A stretch of 64,000 nt of DNA from Halolactibacillus halophilus (GTDB lineage Bacteria; Bacillota; Bacilli; Bacillales; Amphibacillaceae), in assembly GCF_900115605.1 (NCBI RefSeq), contig NZ_FOXC01000002.1:124001-188000 (forward strand). Reading direction: 5' to 3'. This document shows, piece by piece, positions 1 to 8,952 of this stretch. Position 1 is the stretch's first letter, and the number at the start of each line of letters is the position of its first letter. The notes under the pieces are model-generated. The model was not told where the DNA came from. It searched no databases and saw only the letters and a list, made by a program, of their open reading frames with translations. A program made the translations under genes and the position numbers.

Positions 1-506
1 ACACAAATCTCACCAGCAATTGTCAAGGCGTGTTGGGCAATGTCTCTTGCGCTTAAATCTTTAGCATAGCGTTTCAAACTACGCCCACTCGCAAGTGCGT
101 AATTACCTCCAGACCCAATCGCCAGGACGTCATCATCCGGTTCAATGACCTCACCCGTTCCTGATACAAGTAGCATCGTCTCTTTATTCATAACGATTAA
201 CATTGCTTCCAACTGTCTCAGCGCCTTATCACTTCGCCACTCTTTTGCTAATTCCACAGCGGCCCGTGTTAAGTTTCCATCAAACTTATCTAAATTGGCT
301 TCAAATTTCTCAAATAACGTAAAAGCATCAGCAACAGAACCGGCAAATCCGGCGAGTACTTTACCGTTAAATAAACGTCTGACTTTTTTCGCCTTGTGCT
401 TCATAACAACAGCATTACCCATTGTCACTTGACCATCACCACTCATCGCACATTGTCCATCATGCCGGACAGCAAATATTGTGGTCGCATGAAACTCTAC
501 TGGCAT
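1..506 (-). CDS. hslV: HslV (ClpQ/CodW) protease subunit, 3' end cut by window edge
   Basis: Peptidase subunit of the HslUV (ClpYQ) ATP-dependent cytoplasmic protease. The minus-strand frame opens at 506 with [13 protein letters not shown] and runs off the window edge after about 168 residues, so roughly the last dozen are missing. The conserved stretches [33 protein letters not shown] and IGSGGNYAL are visible. A GAGGTG Shine-Dalgarno sits about six bases before the ATG. It follows xerC by 13 bases, as in the Bacillus xerC-hslVU-codY operon, so hslU and codY probably lie beyond the edge. The N-terminus carries the short Bacillus-type extension before the Thr-Thr pair, but residue 2 is Pro rather than the Ser used as nucleophile in B. 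subtilis. Confidence 0.96.
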   Translation of the reverse strand, partial: MPVEFHATTIFAVRHDGQCAMSGDGQVTMGNAVVMKHKAKKVRRLFNGKVLAGFAGSVADAFTLFEKFEANLDKFDGNLTRAAVELAKEWRSDKALRQLEAMLIVMNKETMLLVSGTGEVIEPDDDVLAIGSGGNYALASGRSLKRYAKDLSARDIAQHALTIAGEIC

Positions 507-519
507 GTTTTCACCTCAT

Positions 520-1425
520 TTATTTCTTCTTCGCTCGCGGATGACTATGATCATAGACGTCTTTTAACCGATCTTTCGTCACATGCGTATACAGCTGTGT
601 TGAAGAAAGGTGTGCATGTCCTAACAGTTCTTGTACACTCCGCAAATCTGCACCTTCATTTAATAAATGTGTTGCAAATGTATGACGCAACATATGTGGA
701 TGTACATGCACTGTTAACGCGGCTTTTTCTGTTAATTTATTAAGGATCAATCGCATCCCTCTTGCGGTCAGCGATTTTCCCCTCGCATTTAAAAAAAGTG
801 CTTCTGTCTCATTGTTTTGTTGTAATGATCGTCTACCCTCATTAATATATCGATTCAATGCTTGCTCAGCGTATGAACCAACGGGAATATAGCGCTCTTT
901 ATTCCCTTTACCCAATACTTTGACGATATTAAGTGACAAGTCCAGATCTTTAAGACTTAAACCTTCGCACTCTGCCACACGCATGCCAGTTGCATACAAT
1001 ATTTCTAATAAAGCTTGGTCCCTTTGCCCTAACGGATCACCTAAATCACTTACATCAAATAATTGTGATAACTCTTCTTGATATAAAAAATCTGGCAACT
1101 TTTTGTCTTGCTTTGGTAATCGAGTGCCGATAAACGGATTATCCGATACATAGCCTTCCCTTTCCATGAATTTAAAAAACGTTCGGATGGCTGATAACTT
1201 TCTCGAAACCGTCCGGCGTGATAGTGATTGTTCATATAAATCCATTAAAAAAAGACGAACACATGCGTCATCCACTTCATTCATTTCATTGATCTGTTCT
1301 TTTTGCATAAATAGAAAGAGTTGATCAATATCATGTAAGTATTCCTTTACCGTGTAGTCGGATGCATTTTTCTCAATTTGCAAATACATTTTGAATTGAT
1401 CTTTGTAGATTGAAAATGCTTGCAT
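520..1425 (-). CDS. xerC: Tyrosine recombinase XerC
   Basis: Site-specific recombinase that with XerD resolves chromosome dimers at dif. About 301 residues, normal for the family. There is an N-terminal SAM-like core-binding domain (about 1-100) and a C-terminal catalytic domain. The catalytic Arg is in GMRVAE, the His-x-x-Arg in HPHMLRHTFATHLL, the second His in LLGHAHLSSTQ, and the nucleophile Tyr in LYTHV about 22 residues from the end. A frame opens one codon earlier with TTG, but the ATG at 1425 is preceded by GGAGG at eight bases and is preferred. First gene of the xerC-hslV unit, driven by a near-consensus promoter at 1600-1628. In B. subtilis trmFO lies just upstream; it is missing here. 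Confidence 0.97.
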   Translation of the reverse strand: MQAFSIYKDQFKMYLQIEKNASDYTVKEYLHDIDQLFLFMQKEQINEMNEVDDACVRLFLMDLYEQSLSRRTVSRKLSAIRTFFKFMEREGYVSDNPFIGTRLPKQDKKLPDFLYQEELSQLFDVSDLGDPLGQRDQALLEILYATGMRVAECEGLSLKDLDLSLNIVKVLGKGNKERYIPVGSYAEQALNRYINEGRRSLQQNNETEALFLNARGKSLTARGMRLILNKLTEKAALTVHVHPHMLRHTFATHLLNEGADLRSVQELLGHAHLSSTQLYTHVTKDRLKDVYDHSHPRAKKK

Positions 1426-1599
1426 CAAAACATCCTCCCAGTTAACCGATTAAATCAAACGTATCATATTCTCTCGCTTTTAGCAACTAATTTACCGAAT
1501 TGCTTTAACAATCTGAATCGTCTAATATTTCGATACTTATGTTATCAACAACCCATATCTCATTTCACCATGTCAAGTGTTTTTACTTACCAACGGATA

Positions 1600-1628
1600 A
1601 TTATATAGTTGTTTAATTTGATTGTCAA
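1600..1628 (-). promoter_or_regulatory. Vegetative promoter of xerC-hslV
   Basis: Reading the minus strand, TTGACA (1623-1628) and TATAAT (1600-1605) are separated by exactly 17 bases, a perfect sigma-A consensus. It lies about 175 bases before xerC. The rest of the 1426-1711 gap shows no gene. Confidence 0.8.
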
Positions 1629-1711
1629 TGAATTTTCACACAAATCGACCAATTGTAATGATTGTGATTTTACTGACGACAACTCTATGCGATACTTTGC
1701 ACGTGGATATT

Positions 1712-1747
1712 GTAAAAGGGTACGCCTAACAAGGCGTACCCTTTTAC
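1712..1747 (-). terminator. Intrinsic terminator after topA
   Basis: A perfect 15-bp inverted repeat (arms GTAAAAGGGTACGCC and its complement) with a six-base loop begins three bases after the topA stop. The U-rich part is inside the distal arm. It separates topA from the xerC promoter. Confidence 0.8.
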
Positions 1748-1750
1748 CAA

Positions 1751-3829
1751 TTATGATTGTTGTTCTTCTTTGTAATCACAACTTGAACATTGAATTTGTG
1801 TTCCTTTTTTTACTTTCTTTTCAACTAACATCTCATTACACTTTGGACAAGGTCGTTCGATTGGTTTATCCCATGATAAGAAATCACAGTCTGGATATTG
1901 GTCGCAGCCATAAAAGGTACGTTTCTTTTTAGACTTGCGTTCAACGATTTGCCCCTTTTTACATTTAGGACAAGCAACACCAATCTCTTTAAGAATCGGT
2001 TTTGTGTTTCGACATTCTGGGAAGTTTGAACAAGCCATAAATTTCCCGTACCGTCCCATTTTAAAGACCATTTCGGATCCACATTTTTCACACGTTTCCC
2101 CAGCGGGTTCATCTTTGATTTCAATTTTCTCCATTTCAGCTTCAGCTTTTGTTAAACGTTTTTCAAAGCCTTGATAGAAATCATCAATTATTTTAACCCA
2201 CTTGATGTCGCCATCTTCGATTCGGTCAAGGTCATGTTCCATTTGAGCAGTGAAATCGATATCGATGACTTCAGGGAAAAATTCAACAATTAAGTCCATC
2301 ACAATCCCACCGAGTTCTGTTGGTACAAAGCGCTTATTATCAAGACTGACATAGCCACGCTTTTGAATCGTATCTAATGTTGGCGCAAATGTTGATGGTC
2401 GACCGATGCCTTTTTCCTCCATCGTCTTTACTAAGCGCGCTTCTGTGTAACGCGGAGGTGGCTGAGTGAAGTGTTGATTCGGTATAATTTTTTCAGCTTT
2501 TACCGTCATACCTTCTTCTAGCTCCGGTAAAAGACGATCTTCATCTTTTTTATTGTCATCGTTTCCCTCGACATATACTTCCATAAACCCTTTAAATTTA
2601 ATTTGTGAGCCGTTTGCTCTAAACTGAATACCGTTTTGGTTTAATGTTACCGTTACTGTATCCATAACTGCTGGCGCCATTAAACTAGCGGTAAATCGTT
2701 CCCAAATCAGTTTATATAAGCGATATTGATCACGAGATAGTACGGACTTTAATGAAGCAGGCGTACGAAAAGCGCTGGTTGGACGCACGGCTTCGTGCGC
2801 ATCTTGCGTTTTTTGTTTGCTTTTGGACTTTCGATCGGCACCTAAGAATGCTTTCCCGTACTTATCTTCAATATATTGTTGCCCTTCATTACGTGCTGTT
2901 TCAGATAATCGGGTAGAGTCGGTACGCATATAAGTAATTAAACCTGTAATCCCGCCATCTTTTTTACCTAAATCAATTCCTTCATAGAGCTGTTGGGCGA
3001 GCATCATCGTCTTACGCGCTCTAAAGTTTAATTTACGTGCCGCTTCTTGTTGAAGCGATGACGTTGTAAATGGAAGTGACGGGTTACGCTTACGTTCGCG
3101 TTTTTTCACCGATTCAACATCAAATTCTTTTGCTGGTATCTTCGCTAAAATTTGATCAACATCATCTTTCGTTGATAAGCTAACTTTTTTATTATCGACG
3201 CGATAAAATTGTCCATCAAATACGTCACTATCTTTATTAAACTTTGCATCAATTGACCAATATTCTTCCGGTTCAAAGTTTTTAATCTCATTCTCACGGT
3301 CAATAATCATTTTAACTGCGACCGATTGAACGCGACCAGCACTTAAACCCTTTTTAACTTTCTTCCATAGTAATGGACTAATGTTATATCCAACGAGACG
3401 GTCTAAGATCCGTCGTCCTTGTTGGGCGTTTACTAAGTTCATATTAATTGAACGCGGCTGTTTAAATGATTCCTTGATCGCGTCTTTAGTAATTTCATTA
3501 AAAACGACCCGACACTCTGAGTCTTCATCAATGTTTAAAGCGTGAGCTAAATGCCAAGCAATCGCTTCCCCTTCGCGGTCGGGGTCGGCTGCGAGATAGA
3601 CTTTCTTTGCTTTTTTTGCCGCTGTTTTTAATTCTTTTAATACCGGTCCTTTACCTCTAATGGTAATGTATTTCGGTTTATAGTCATTTTCATAATCCAC
3701 ACCCATTTGAGACTTCGGTAAATCAATGACGTGTCCCATCGATGCTTTTACTTTGTATTTACGACCTAAATATCGTTCGATTGTTTTCGCCTTTGCAGGC
3801 GACTCTACTATTACTAAATAATCTGCCAT
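1751..3829 (-). CDS. topA: DNA topoisomerase I
   Basis: Type IA topoisomerase that relaxes negative supercoils. 692 residues, as in Bacillus. The N-terminal Toprim domain has [15 protein letters not shown] (from residue 4) and the acidic [15 protein letters not shown]. The active-site Tyr is near residue 300 in [10 protein letters not shown]. Three C-terminal zinc ribbons start near residue 570 (CEKCGSEM...[15 protein letters not shown]...CDQYPDC, CPKCNEM...CSSC). GGAGGGG lies about six bases before the ATG. It follows dprA, as in Bacillus, but trmFO, normally next, is absent. Confidence 0.98.
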   Translation of the reverse strand: MADYLVIVESPAKAKTIERYLGRKYKVKASMGHVIDLPKSQMGVDYENDYKPKYITIRGKGPVLKELKTAAKKAKKVYLAADPDREGEAIAWHLAHALNIDEDSECRVVFNEITKDAIKESFKQPRSINMNLVNAQQGRRILDRLVGYNISPLLWKKVKKGLSAGRVQSVAVKMIIDRENEIKNFEPEEYWSIDAKFNKDSDVFDGQFYRVDNKKVSLSTKDDVDQILAKIPAKEFDVESVKKRERKRNPSLPFTTSSLQQEAARKLNFRARKTMMLAQQLYEGIDLGKKDGGITGLITYMRTDSTRLSETARNEGQQYIEDKYGKAFLGADRKSKSKQKTQDAHEAVRPTSAFRTPASLKSVLSRDQYRLYKLIWERFTASLMAPAVMDTVTVTLNQNGIQFRANGSQIKFKGFMEVYVEGNDDNKKDEDRLLPELEEGMTVKAEKIIPNQHFTQPPPRYTEARLVKTMEEKGIGRPSTFAPTLDTIQKRGYVSLDNKRFVPTELGGIVMDLIVEFFPEVIDIDFTAQMEHDLDRIEDGDIKWVKIIDDFYQGFEKRLTKAEAEMEKIEIKDEPAGETCEKCGSEMVFKMGRYGKFMACSNFPECRNTKPILKEIGVACPKCKKGQIVERKSKKKRTFYGCDQYPDCDFLSWDKPIERPCPKCNEMLVEKKVKKGTQIQCSSCDYKEEQQS

Positions 3830-3889
3830 TTCTTCCCCTCCAAGAGGTTTCGTTTTTCAGTTTTTTTAATATCTGTGAAATCTCCACTA

Positions 3890-3918
3890 TTATTAAATAG
3901 AAGATTAGCATTTGTCAA
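3890..3918 (-). promoter_or_regulatory. Probable topA promoter
   Basis: In the dprA-topA gap the minus strand reads TTGACA (3913-3918), then 17 bases, then TAATAA (3890-3895). The -35 is perfect; the -10 is weaker, with an alternative AATAAT one base further. Confidence 0.5.
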
Positions 3919-3951
3919 CTAAACGATTAAAAAAAGGCAGATTTTTATTTA

Positions 3952-4857
3952 TTATTCCTTGCATTTTTGGTTAATTATTTGCCAATGACGCTTATTCTCA
4001 AGCCATTCCTCAACAATATCTTGGGTATTTTGTACCAATTTTGCACCTTGTTGAATTAAGGCATGACAACCTGCTGTATTTGGATTCAGAATATCGCCTG
4101 GCATTACCATTACAACTCGTCCTTGTTCTAACGCTTGATCGGCGGTAATCATCGTCCCACTTTTAAGTTTTGCTTCAATGATTAACGTCCCAAAGCTTAA
4201 AGCACTAATCAAGCGATTCCGTTCAGGGAAGTGAAACCGCGCAGGTTTTTTGTCTGGTGGATACTCTGAGAGGATTAAATGATGGTGCGCAAGCTCAGTA
4301 AATAACGCTTGATTCTCATAGGGATAAGGGTACAAAAAACCACTACCAATAACAGCAATGGTCTTTCCACCACCTTTTATGGCTAAGTGATGGGCAAGAG
4401 CGTCAGTCCCCTTGGCCATTCCAGAAACAATCACGAAGTCTTTTATTACCGGCAACAATAACTGTTGCATCCGTTTTTCGGTATGAATTGTCGGCTCACG
4501 TGAGCCTATCACACTTAGCCTGTTGGTCTGATTCACTAAGTGCACTTGTCCCAATCCATATAAGACGACCGGGGGATCTGGAATCGTCCGAAATATATCC
4601 GGGTAATCCTCATCTAGTATCGTCCATGTTTTACATTTACGACAAGCTAATGCCTTAACAAAACCTTTAAATCCTTGCCTCATTTTACTTGAAATATCCT
4701 GACATTCTCTTACCTTTAAGATCATTAAAATATCAGGGTGTTGCTGGACAATGGATTCTGATAGAACGTCATGATTTAATGCCATCAGTCTAGCTAGTTT
4801 TCGCCTGGTTAATCCGATTTCTTCATATAAATAAATGATATATTCTCGGTTCTCCAC
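3952..4857 (-). CDS. dprA: DNA processing protein DprA (Smf)
   Basis: Binds incoming single-stranded DNA during transformation and loads RecA. 301 residues, close to the 297 of B. subtilis. The Rossmann-like core has SVIGSREPT, VVSGMAKGTDALAHHLA, TIAVIGSGFLYPYP and FPERNRLISALS. The start is GTG at 4857 with GGAGGTG just upstream. In B. subtilis sucC-sucD precede dprA; here the gap instead holds a terminator and a promoter. Presence of dprA does not by itself show competence. Confidence 0.95.
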   Translation of the reverse strand: MENREYIIYLYEEIGLTRRKLARLMALNHDVLSESIVQQHPDILMILKVRECQDISSKMRQGFKGFVKALACRKCKTWTILDEDYPDIFRTIPDPPVVLYGLGQVHLVNQTNRLSVIGSREPTIHTEKRMQQLLLPVIKDFVIVSGMAKGTDALAHHLAIKGGGKTIAVIGSGFLYPYPYENQALFTELAHHHLILSEYPPDKKPARFHFPERNRLISALSFGTLIIEAKLKSGTMITADQALEQGRVVMVMPGDILNPNTAGCHALIQQGAKLVQNTQDIVEEWLENKRHWQIINQKCKE

Positions 4858-4882
4858 AGGGCACCTCCAACCGTTTTCTTTT

Positions 4883-4912
4883 ATTGTAAAACACTCGTCC
4901 TTTAACTGTCGA
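4883..4912 (-). promoter_or_regulatory. Probable dprA promoter
   Basis: The minus strand reads TCGACA (4907-4912), 18 bases, then TACAAT (4883-4888), about 26 bases before the dprA start. Each hexamer has one mismatch from consensus. Confidence 0.5.
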
Positions 4913-4976
4913 TTGAATCCTTTATTCGTATCGACAACAGTTCATTAAAAACTAGCAAAAGTTGTGTTTAAAATAA

Positions 4977-5010
4977 AAAAAAGAGGCGTTTTATATAAAA
5001 ACCCTCTTTC
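4977..5010 (-). terminator. Intrinsic terminator after ylqH
   Basis: The minus strand has a long hairpin (GAAAGAGG ... CCTCTTT arms with an A/T-rich inner stem) followed by a T-run. It lies about 20 bases after the ylqH stop and closes the ylqG-ylqH unit. Confidence 0.75.
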
Positions 5011-5031
5011 ATTAGGCTTGATTATTTATTT

Positions 5032-5331
5032 TTACTTTTTCTTTGTTATCCCACTGGATTTATCTACTTGATAAATAAAGGCAAACACCTCAGCAACCGC
5101 TAAGTATAACTCTTCTGGTATGGCTTCATTCACTTCAAGTTGCCCCAGCACTTCAACCAAACTTTTGTCTTCCTGGATCGGCACACCAGCTTCGTGAGCC
5201 CGTTTAATAATTTCATTAGCAACGTAACCTTGACCTTTAGCCGAGACAACCGGTGCTAAATCTTTTGTTTCATCATAGCGCAGGGCCATCGCTTTTCTTA
5301 AATGGTACGATCTTTCTTTCTGATCATTCAT
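5032..5331 (-). CDS. ylqH: FlhB C-terminal-like protein YlqH
   Basis: Small protein (99 residues) resembling the cytoplasmic C-terminal domain of the flagellar export switch FlhB, without its membrane part. YDETKDLAPVVSAKGQGYVANEIIKRAHEAGVPI and the following Glu-rich helix fit the FlhB_C fold. The NPTH autocleavage motif of true FlhB is not seen. A longer frame opens with GTG at 5346, but the ATG at 5331 overlaps the ylqG stop (ATGA), so coupling to ylqG favours it. It is paired with the FliK-like ylqG as in Bacillus. The exact function is unknown. Confidence 0.85.
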   Translation of the reverse strand: MNDQKERSYHLRKAMALRYDETKDLAPVVSAKGQGYVANEIIKRAHEAGVPIQEDKSLVEVLGQLEVNEAIPEELYLAVAEVFAFIYQVDKSSGITKKK

Positions 5332-7178
5332 GCGCGCATATCCCACCTTTTTTGGTCTGTCGCAGCTTTCTTATAAACATCATGATGGTTAACTACCGGC
5401 TCCTTATCTTTAAACGGACGATGATGAAGCGAGGTCAAGTGATAATCAAGACGAGCTAATCCATCTTTAAGTGACGGTTTCAACGGCTCTAAAAGGTTAG
5501 CCACTTCTTGATTATTAATGACCGTCACTTGAATGGTACGATTTTGCACCGCCATATCTACAATGGTTTCGCCAAGTGAACCAAGTGTAAGGTAAAAAGC
5601 GACATGACAGTAATCTGGATTAAGTTCTCCTGACGTCTCTTTTTGTCCATACATTTCTAGATACACTTCTTGGTCTTCCCCTGTTGTGATTGGTAAGGCA
5701 ACACCGTAATGAATAAAATGCTCATCTTGTCTTACTATTGATAACTGTTGATCTGTAAGTGATTGAATCAGCTGATCAATGGCCGGCAATTTTACTTCTG
5801 ATGATTGTTGAACATCTAATAATAATTGTTTTAACGTGACACTTATGTCGGTTGAATCGAGTAATTGTTGTTCATACGTTAGACCTGATTGCAACAGAAA
5901 ATCTTTTACACCCACCAAAAATTGTTGTTCAACAGGTAGGGTTTGAAGCAAGTTTGTTTCTTTTACAAGTGGTGTGAGTGCTTTAAAATCTGTTTGTGTT
6001 AGTTGTTGGTCAAATAATTGGGTTAAGAATGCTTTAATATTTCCAGCTGTTCCAGCTGTTGGACGATCCATAAACTGTTGCAGTCCTTGTTGCTGATTAA
6101 CCGGTAACTGCCGGGTCACTTTTTCTAACAGCGAAGGATGCTCTTTAAGAAATGTGTGTAATTTCTCCATTCCTACCATTTGTTCTGATGGTGATTTTTG
6201 AATTAAGGCGACCTGTTCACTCGATGCTTTTACTACTGCTTGAATTATTTCTTTACTGATTGACTGCCGGGCGCCTAAATCAGCTCCATCGATATCAGGG
6301 AAAACGGTATTTATTTGTGCCTGATTTTGCTTTAAAAACATAAGTCGTTCTTGTTGGTTAAGCGGGAGTCGCTCAAGAGCAACCCATTGTTTTAACTGTT
6401 GGGCTGTCTGTTCATTAACACCAAGTTGACTTTCAAGTAACTGTTTCAAAGCGTTCGGTACATCTGCTCCTTGAGTCAATTGGATGCCTTTTTGATTGAA
6501 TAACGCCATAATTTGTTCCATTTGTGTATCTGTTAAAGCAAAAATGGCTGAATCAGGTGATGCAACAGGTGTTTTCACCATAGACAGTTGCTGCATCAAC
6601 TGTGTCAATTTATCTGAAGGGACAAGCTCATTTAAAGTCTGCATCAATTGATCAACAAGTAAACTCGTCGAGTCTGCCAATCCCCGCGCAAACGATGTGA
6701 CTGTCTCACTTGAGAGGGGGATCTGATGTTTAACCATACTCATTAATACGTTTTTTATCTCAGGCTCTGGATGAGCTTTATAAATAGCTAATGCCGCTTT
6801 AAACTGACTAGGCTTTACTGGAATATTCTCTGATAAAAGTTGTCGCAACAGTTGCTCTGCTTCTTTTGTCACAGGTACCCCCATATTTTTAAGTAGCGCC
6901 CCGAGTGAAGCCTCCTGTTTTACCACTTGTTGTTCAATCATTTTCAGTTCTGGTATTTCACCAGAAGACGTGACTTCAAACACGTAACTTTGCCCCTTTT
7001 CCACAGGTACCTCAAGTTTTGCGGCTACACTTTGATTTCCCATTTTAATCGTTGCCATCTGATCGGGATGCAATTGCTCAATGGTACCTTTAACAATTTG
7101 TCCCTTTGATAAGGCTAACTTCGTCTGTGCTTGTTGGTGTTTTAACGCTTGGGATTTATATTGACTTTGGACTTGCAT
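5328..7178 (-). CDS. ylqG: FliK-like hypothetical protein YlqG
   Basis: A 616-residue, Gln/Leu-rich, mostly helical protein with no signal peptide or membrane segment. By position (between rnhB and the FlhB-like ylqH) and composition it matches Bacillus YlqG. The last 150 residues (VYLEMYGQKETSG, CHVAFYLTLGSLG, VQNRTIQVTVINNQEV) look like the C-terminal domain of the hook-length control protein FliK. The first 80 or so (LALSKGQIVKGTIEQLHPDQM) resemble a small beta domain. Function is not established; the FliK/FlhB-like pairing suggests a relic or derivative of a secretion switch. The ATG at 7178 follows a purine-rich GGTGAGAGG. Confidence 0.8.
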   Translation of the reverse strand: MQVQSQYKSQALKHQQAQTKLALSKGQIVKGTIEQLHPDQMATIKMGNQSVAAKLEVPVEKGQSYVFEVTSSGEIPELKMIEQQVVKQEASLGALLKNMGVPVTKEAEQLLRQLLSENIPVKPSQFKAALAIYKAHPEPEIKNVLMSMVKHQIPLSSETVTSFARGLADSTSLLVDQLMQTLNELVPSDKLTQLMQQLSMVKTPVASPDSAIFALTDTQMEQIMALFNQKGIQLTQGADVPNALKQLLESQLGVNEQTAQQLKQWVALERLPLNQQERLMFLKQNQAQINTVFPDIDGADLGARQSISKEIIQAVVKASSEQVALIQKSPSEQMVGMEKLHTFLKEHPSLLEKVTRQLPVNQQQGLQQFMDRPTAGTAGNIKAFLTQLFDQQLTQTDFKALTPLVKETNLLQTLPVEQQFLVGVKDFLLQSGLTYEQQLLDSTDISVTLKQLLLDVQQSSEVKLPAIDQLIQSLTDQQLSIVRQDEHFIHYGVALPITTGEDQEVYLEMYGQKETSGELNPDYCHVAFYLTLGSLGETIVDMAVQNRTIQVTVINNQEVANLLEPLKPSLKDGLARLDYHLTSLHHRPFKDKEPVVNHHDVYKKAATDQKRWDMRA

Positions 7179-7201
7179 CCTCTCACCATCCTTTTATACG
7201 C

Positions 7202-7978
7202 TCATAAATGAGCTCTGACTGGCGCAAATGACCGACGGTGAATCGGTGTGACGCCATGCTGTTTTAACCCTTCTAGGTGCTTCTTTGTTCCATAGCCTTG
7301 ATTAGATAAAAAATCATAGCCCGGGTACTGTGTATCGTAACGGGACATGAGACGGTCCCGTGTGACTTTGGCGATGACACTCGCCGCTGCAATGGATATA
7401 CTTTTCATATCACCTTTAATTAAAGATTGTTGCGGCGTAACTGTGTTTAATTCAATCGCATCAAGTAACAGATAATCAGGCATCAACTCCAATGAATCAA
7501 TGGCCTCTAACATCGCCTGCTTTGATGCTTCTAAAATGTTAATCGCATCAATTATTTCAGCTGATACGATGCCGATCCCTATCGCAAGCGCTTCTCGTTG
7601 AATCGCTTGATAAAAATACTCTCGTTTTGATTCAGATAACTGCTTTGAGTCTGTTAGGCCAATTAAATCACACGTTTCTGGTAGAATGACAGCCGCTGCA
7701 ATAACAGGACCAGCAAGTGGTCCACGGCCAACTTCATCTACTCCTGCTATACACTGATACCCTGTCGCTCTTGCTACTTTTTCGTATTTAAACTTTAGCT
7801 GATAATCTTTTTTTAACTGGGCTTGTTTTTTCTCTCGTTTATAGTATCGGGTCAGTAAGTCTTTCACCCCTTTCCTATCATCTTGTTCAAGTATTTTAAG
7901 CGTATCTTGATCAAGTGCTTCATTCAATAGTTGTTTGATCGACCGAATTGACTCCTTGTGTAAAGCTGAGTTTTCCAT
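7202..7978 (-). CDS. rnhB: Ribonuclease HII
   Basis: Cleaves the RNA strand of RNA-DNA hybrids and single ribonucleotides in DNA. 258 residues from the ATG at 7978. The catalytic core includes [24 protein letters not shown] (Asp-Glu pair), [22 protein letters not shown] and [17 protein letters not shown]. The frame is open to 8023, but that longer form adds 15 residues absent from relatives, has no Shine-Dalgarno, and contains a TATAAA-like box, so the internal start is preferred. It lies between rbgA and ylqG, as in Bacillus. Confidence 0.96.
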   Translation of the reverse strand: MENSALHKESIRSIKQLLNEALDQDTLKILEQDDRKGVKDLLTRYYKREKKQAQLKKDYQLKFKYEKVARATGYQCIAGVDEVGRGPLAGPVIAAAVILPETCDLIGLTDSKQLSESKREYFYQAIQREALAIGIGIVSAEIIDAINILEASKQAMLEAIDSLELMPDYLLLDAIELNTVTPQQSLIKGDMKSISIAAASVIAKVTRDRLMSRYDTQYPGYDFLSNQGYGTKKHLEGLKQHGVTPIHRRSFAPVRAHL

Positions 7979-8071
7979 TCTACATCCTACTCTCTTACTG
8001 TTTATATCGTATCCACCCATCAAATGTGAATATGATTTTCGAACGATTTTATTTCTTAAAGAGTGATAGAC

Positions 8072-8101
8072 AAAAGACGCACCTAGTGAGATGCGTCTTT
8101 T
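8072..8101 (-). terminator. Terminator at the end of rbgA
   Basis: A ten-base perfect stem (AAAAGACGCA / TGCGTCTTTT) encloses a ten-base loop. The rbgA stop codon (8083-8085) lies inside the loop, so the last codons of rbgA form the hairpin. Confidence 0.75.
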
Positions 8102-8940
8102 GGACGTTCTAATGATATTAACCCGAGTTTACCTGAGCGATAGTCTCGAATAATGAGTTCAGCCGTTTTGTCATAATCGACGTGATTACCCGGAGCAATC
8201 GCACCTCTTAGACGACCAATATGATCAAAGAGCGGAATAACGTCTTGGTTAATGTCTTCTATTTGGTAACGTTCCATTAAAACATTTGGATAGTGATCTT
8301 TTAAGTAGCGTAATAAAAAGACAGCTAAATCATCCATGTGGAGAATCTGGTCTTTAATCGTACCAAGGCAAGCTAACCGATAACCAATCACTTCATCTTC
8401 GAATTTCGGCCAAAGAATACCAGGTGTATCAAGCAGTTCAAAGTCTTTCTTCACCTTGATCCATTGTTGACTTTTAGTGACCCCTGGACGGTCACCCGTT
8501 TTCGCAATTTTTTTATTGGCTAAACGGTTTATCAATGTCGACTTTCCGACATTTGGAATGCCGATAATCATCGCCCGTGCTGGACGTGGCTTAATACCTT
8601 TTCTACGCATTCGTTCCAGCTTATCATGCGCCATCAGCTTCGCCGTTTCTACAACTTTTTTAATATCTTCTTTACGATTGACATCGACACTAATCGCACG
8701 TTCTCCCAATCCGTTAAAGTGCTCAATAAACGCATGGGTCACTTTAGGGTCAGCTAAATCTTTTTTCATTAATACCCGCATTTTCGGCTTTTGATTGAGA
8801 ATTTGTTTTAGCATCGGATTCTCGGATGCAAAAGGTGCCCTTGCATCCACTAATTCAATCACAAAATCTACAAGTTTTAACTTTTCTTGCACTTCTCTTC
8901 TTGCTTTTGCCATATGGCCTGGGAACCATTGAATCGGCAT
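8083..8940 (-). CDS. rbgA: Ribosome biogenesis GTPase RbgA (YlqF)
   Basis: Circularly permuted GTPase needed for late assembly of the 50S subunit. 285 residues beginning [16 protein letters not shown], the hallmark N-terminus. Permuted G motifs come in the order G4 (about residues 58-61), G1 [13 protein letters not shown]2 GDRPGVT, G3 DTPGILWP. The C-terminal helical domain binds the 50S. The start is ATG at 8940 with GGAGTG seven bases upstream; a GTG three codons earlier belongs to that site. Oddity: G4 reads MKKD, with Met58 where the guanine-contacting Asn of NKxD is expected (B. subtilis has NKAD). The gene order lepB-rbgA-rnhB is conserved. Confidence 0.97.
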   Translation of the reverse strand: MPIQWFPGHMAKARREVQEKLKLVDFVIELVDARAPFASENPMLKQILNQKPKMRVLMKKDLADPKVTHAFIEHFNGLGERAISVDVNRKEDIKKVVETAKLMAHDKLERMRRKGIKPRPARAMIIGIPNVGKSTLINRLANKKIAKTGDRPGVTKSQQWIKVKKDFELLDTPGILWPKFEDEVIGYRLACLGTIKDQILHMDDLAVFLLRYLKDHYPNVLMERYQIEDINQDVIPLFDHIGRLRGAIAPGNHVDYDKTAELIIRDYRSGKLGLISLERPKDASH

Positions 8941-8952
8941 ATTTATCACTCC

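Noticed and set aside
145-743. Two plus-strand open frames opposite hslV and xerC
   Set aside because: They lie antisense to conserved genes, have no ribosome site or family likeness, and are shadow frames.
1723-1747. Possible insertion-sequence end because of the long perfect inverted repeat
   Set aside because: It is a single hairpin at the topA stop with no transposase or direct repeats; a terminator explains it.
1420-1932. Plus-strand open frames between xerC and topA
   Set aside because: Low-complexity A/T translation, no ribosome site; the second runs through the topA terminator and antisense to topA.
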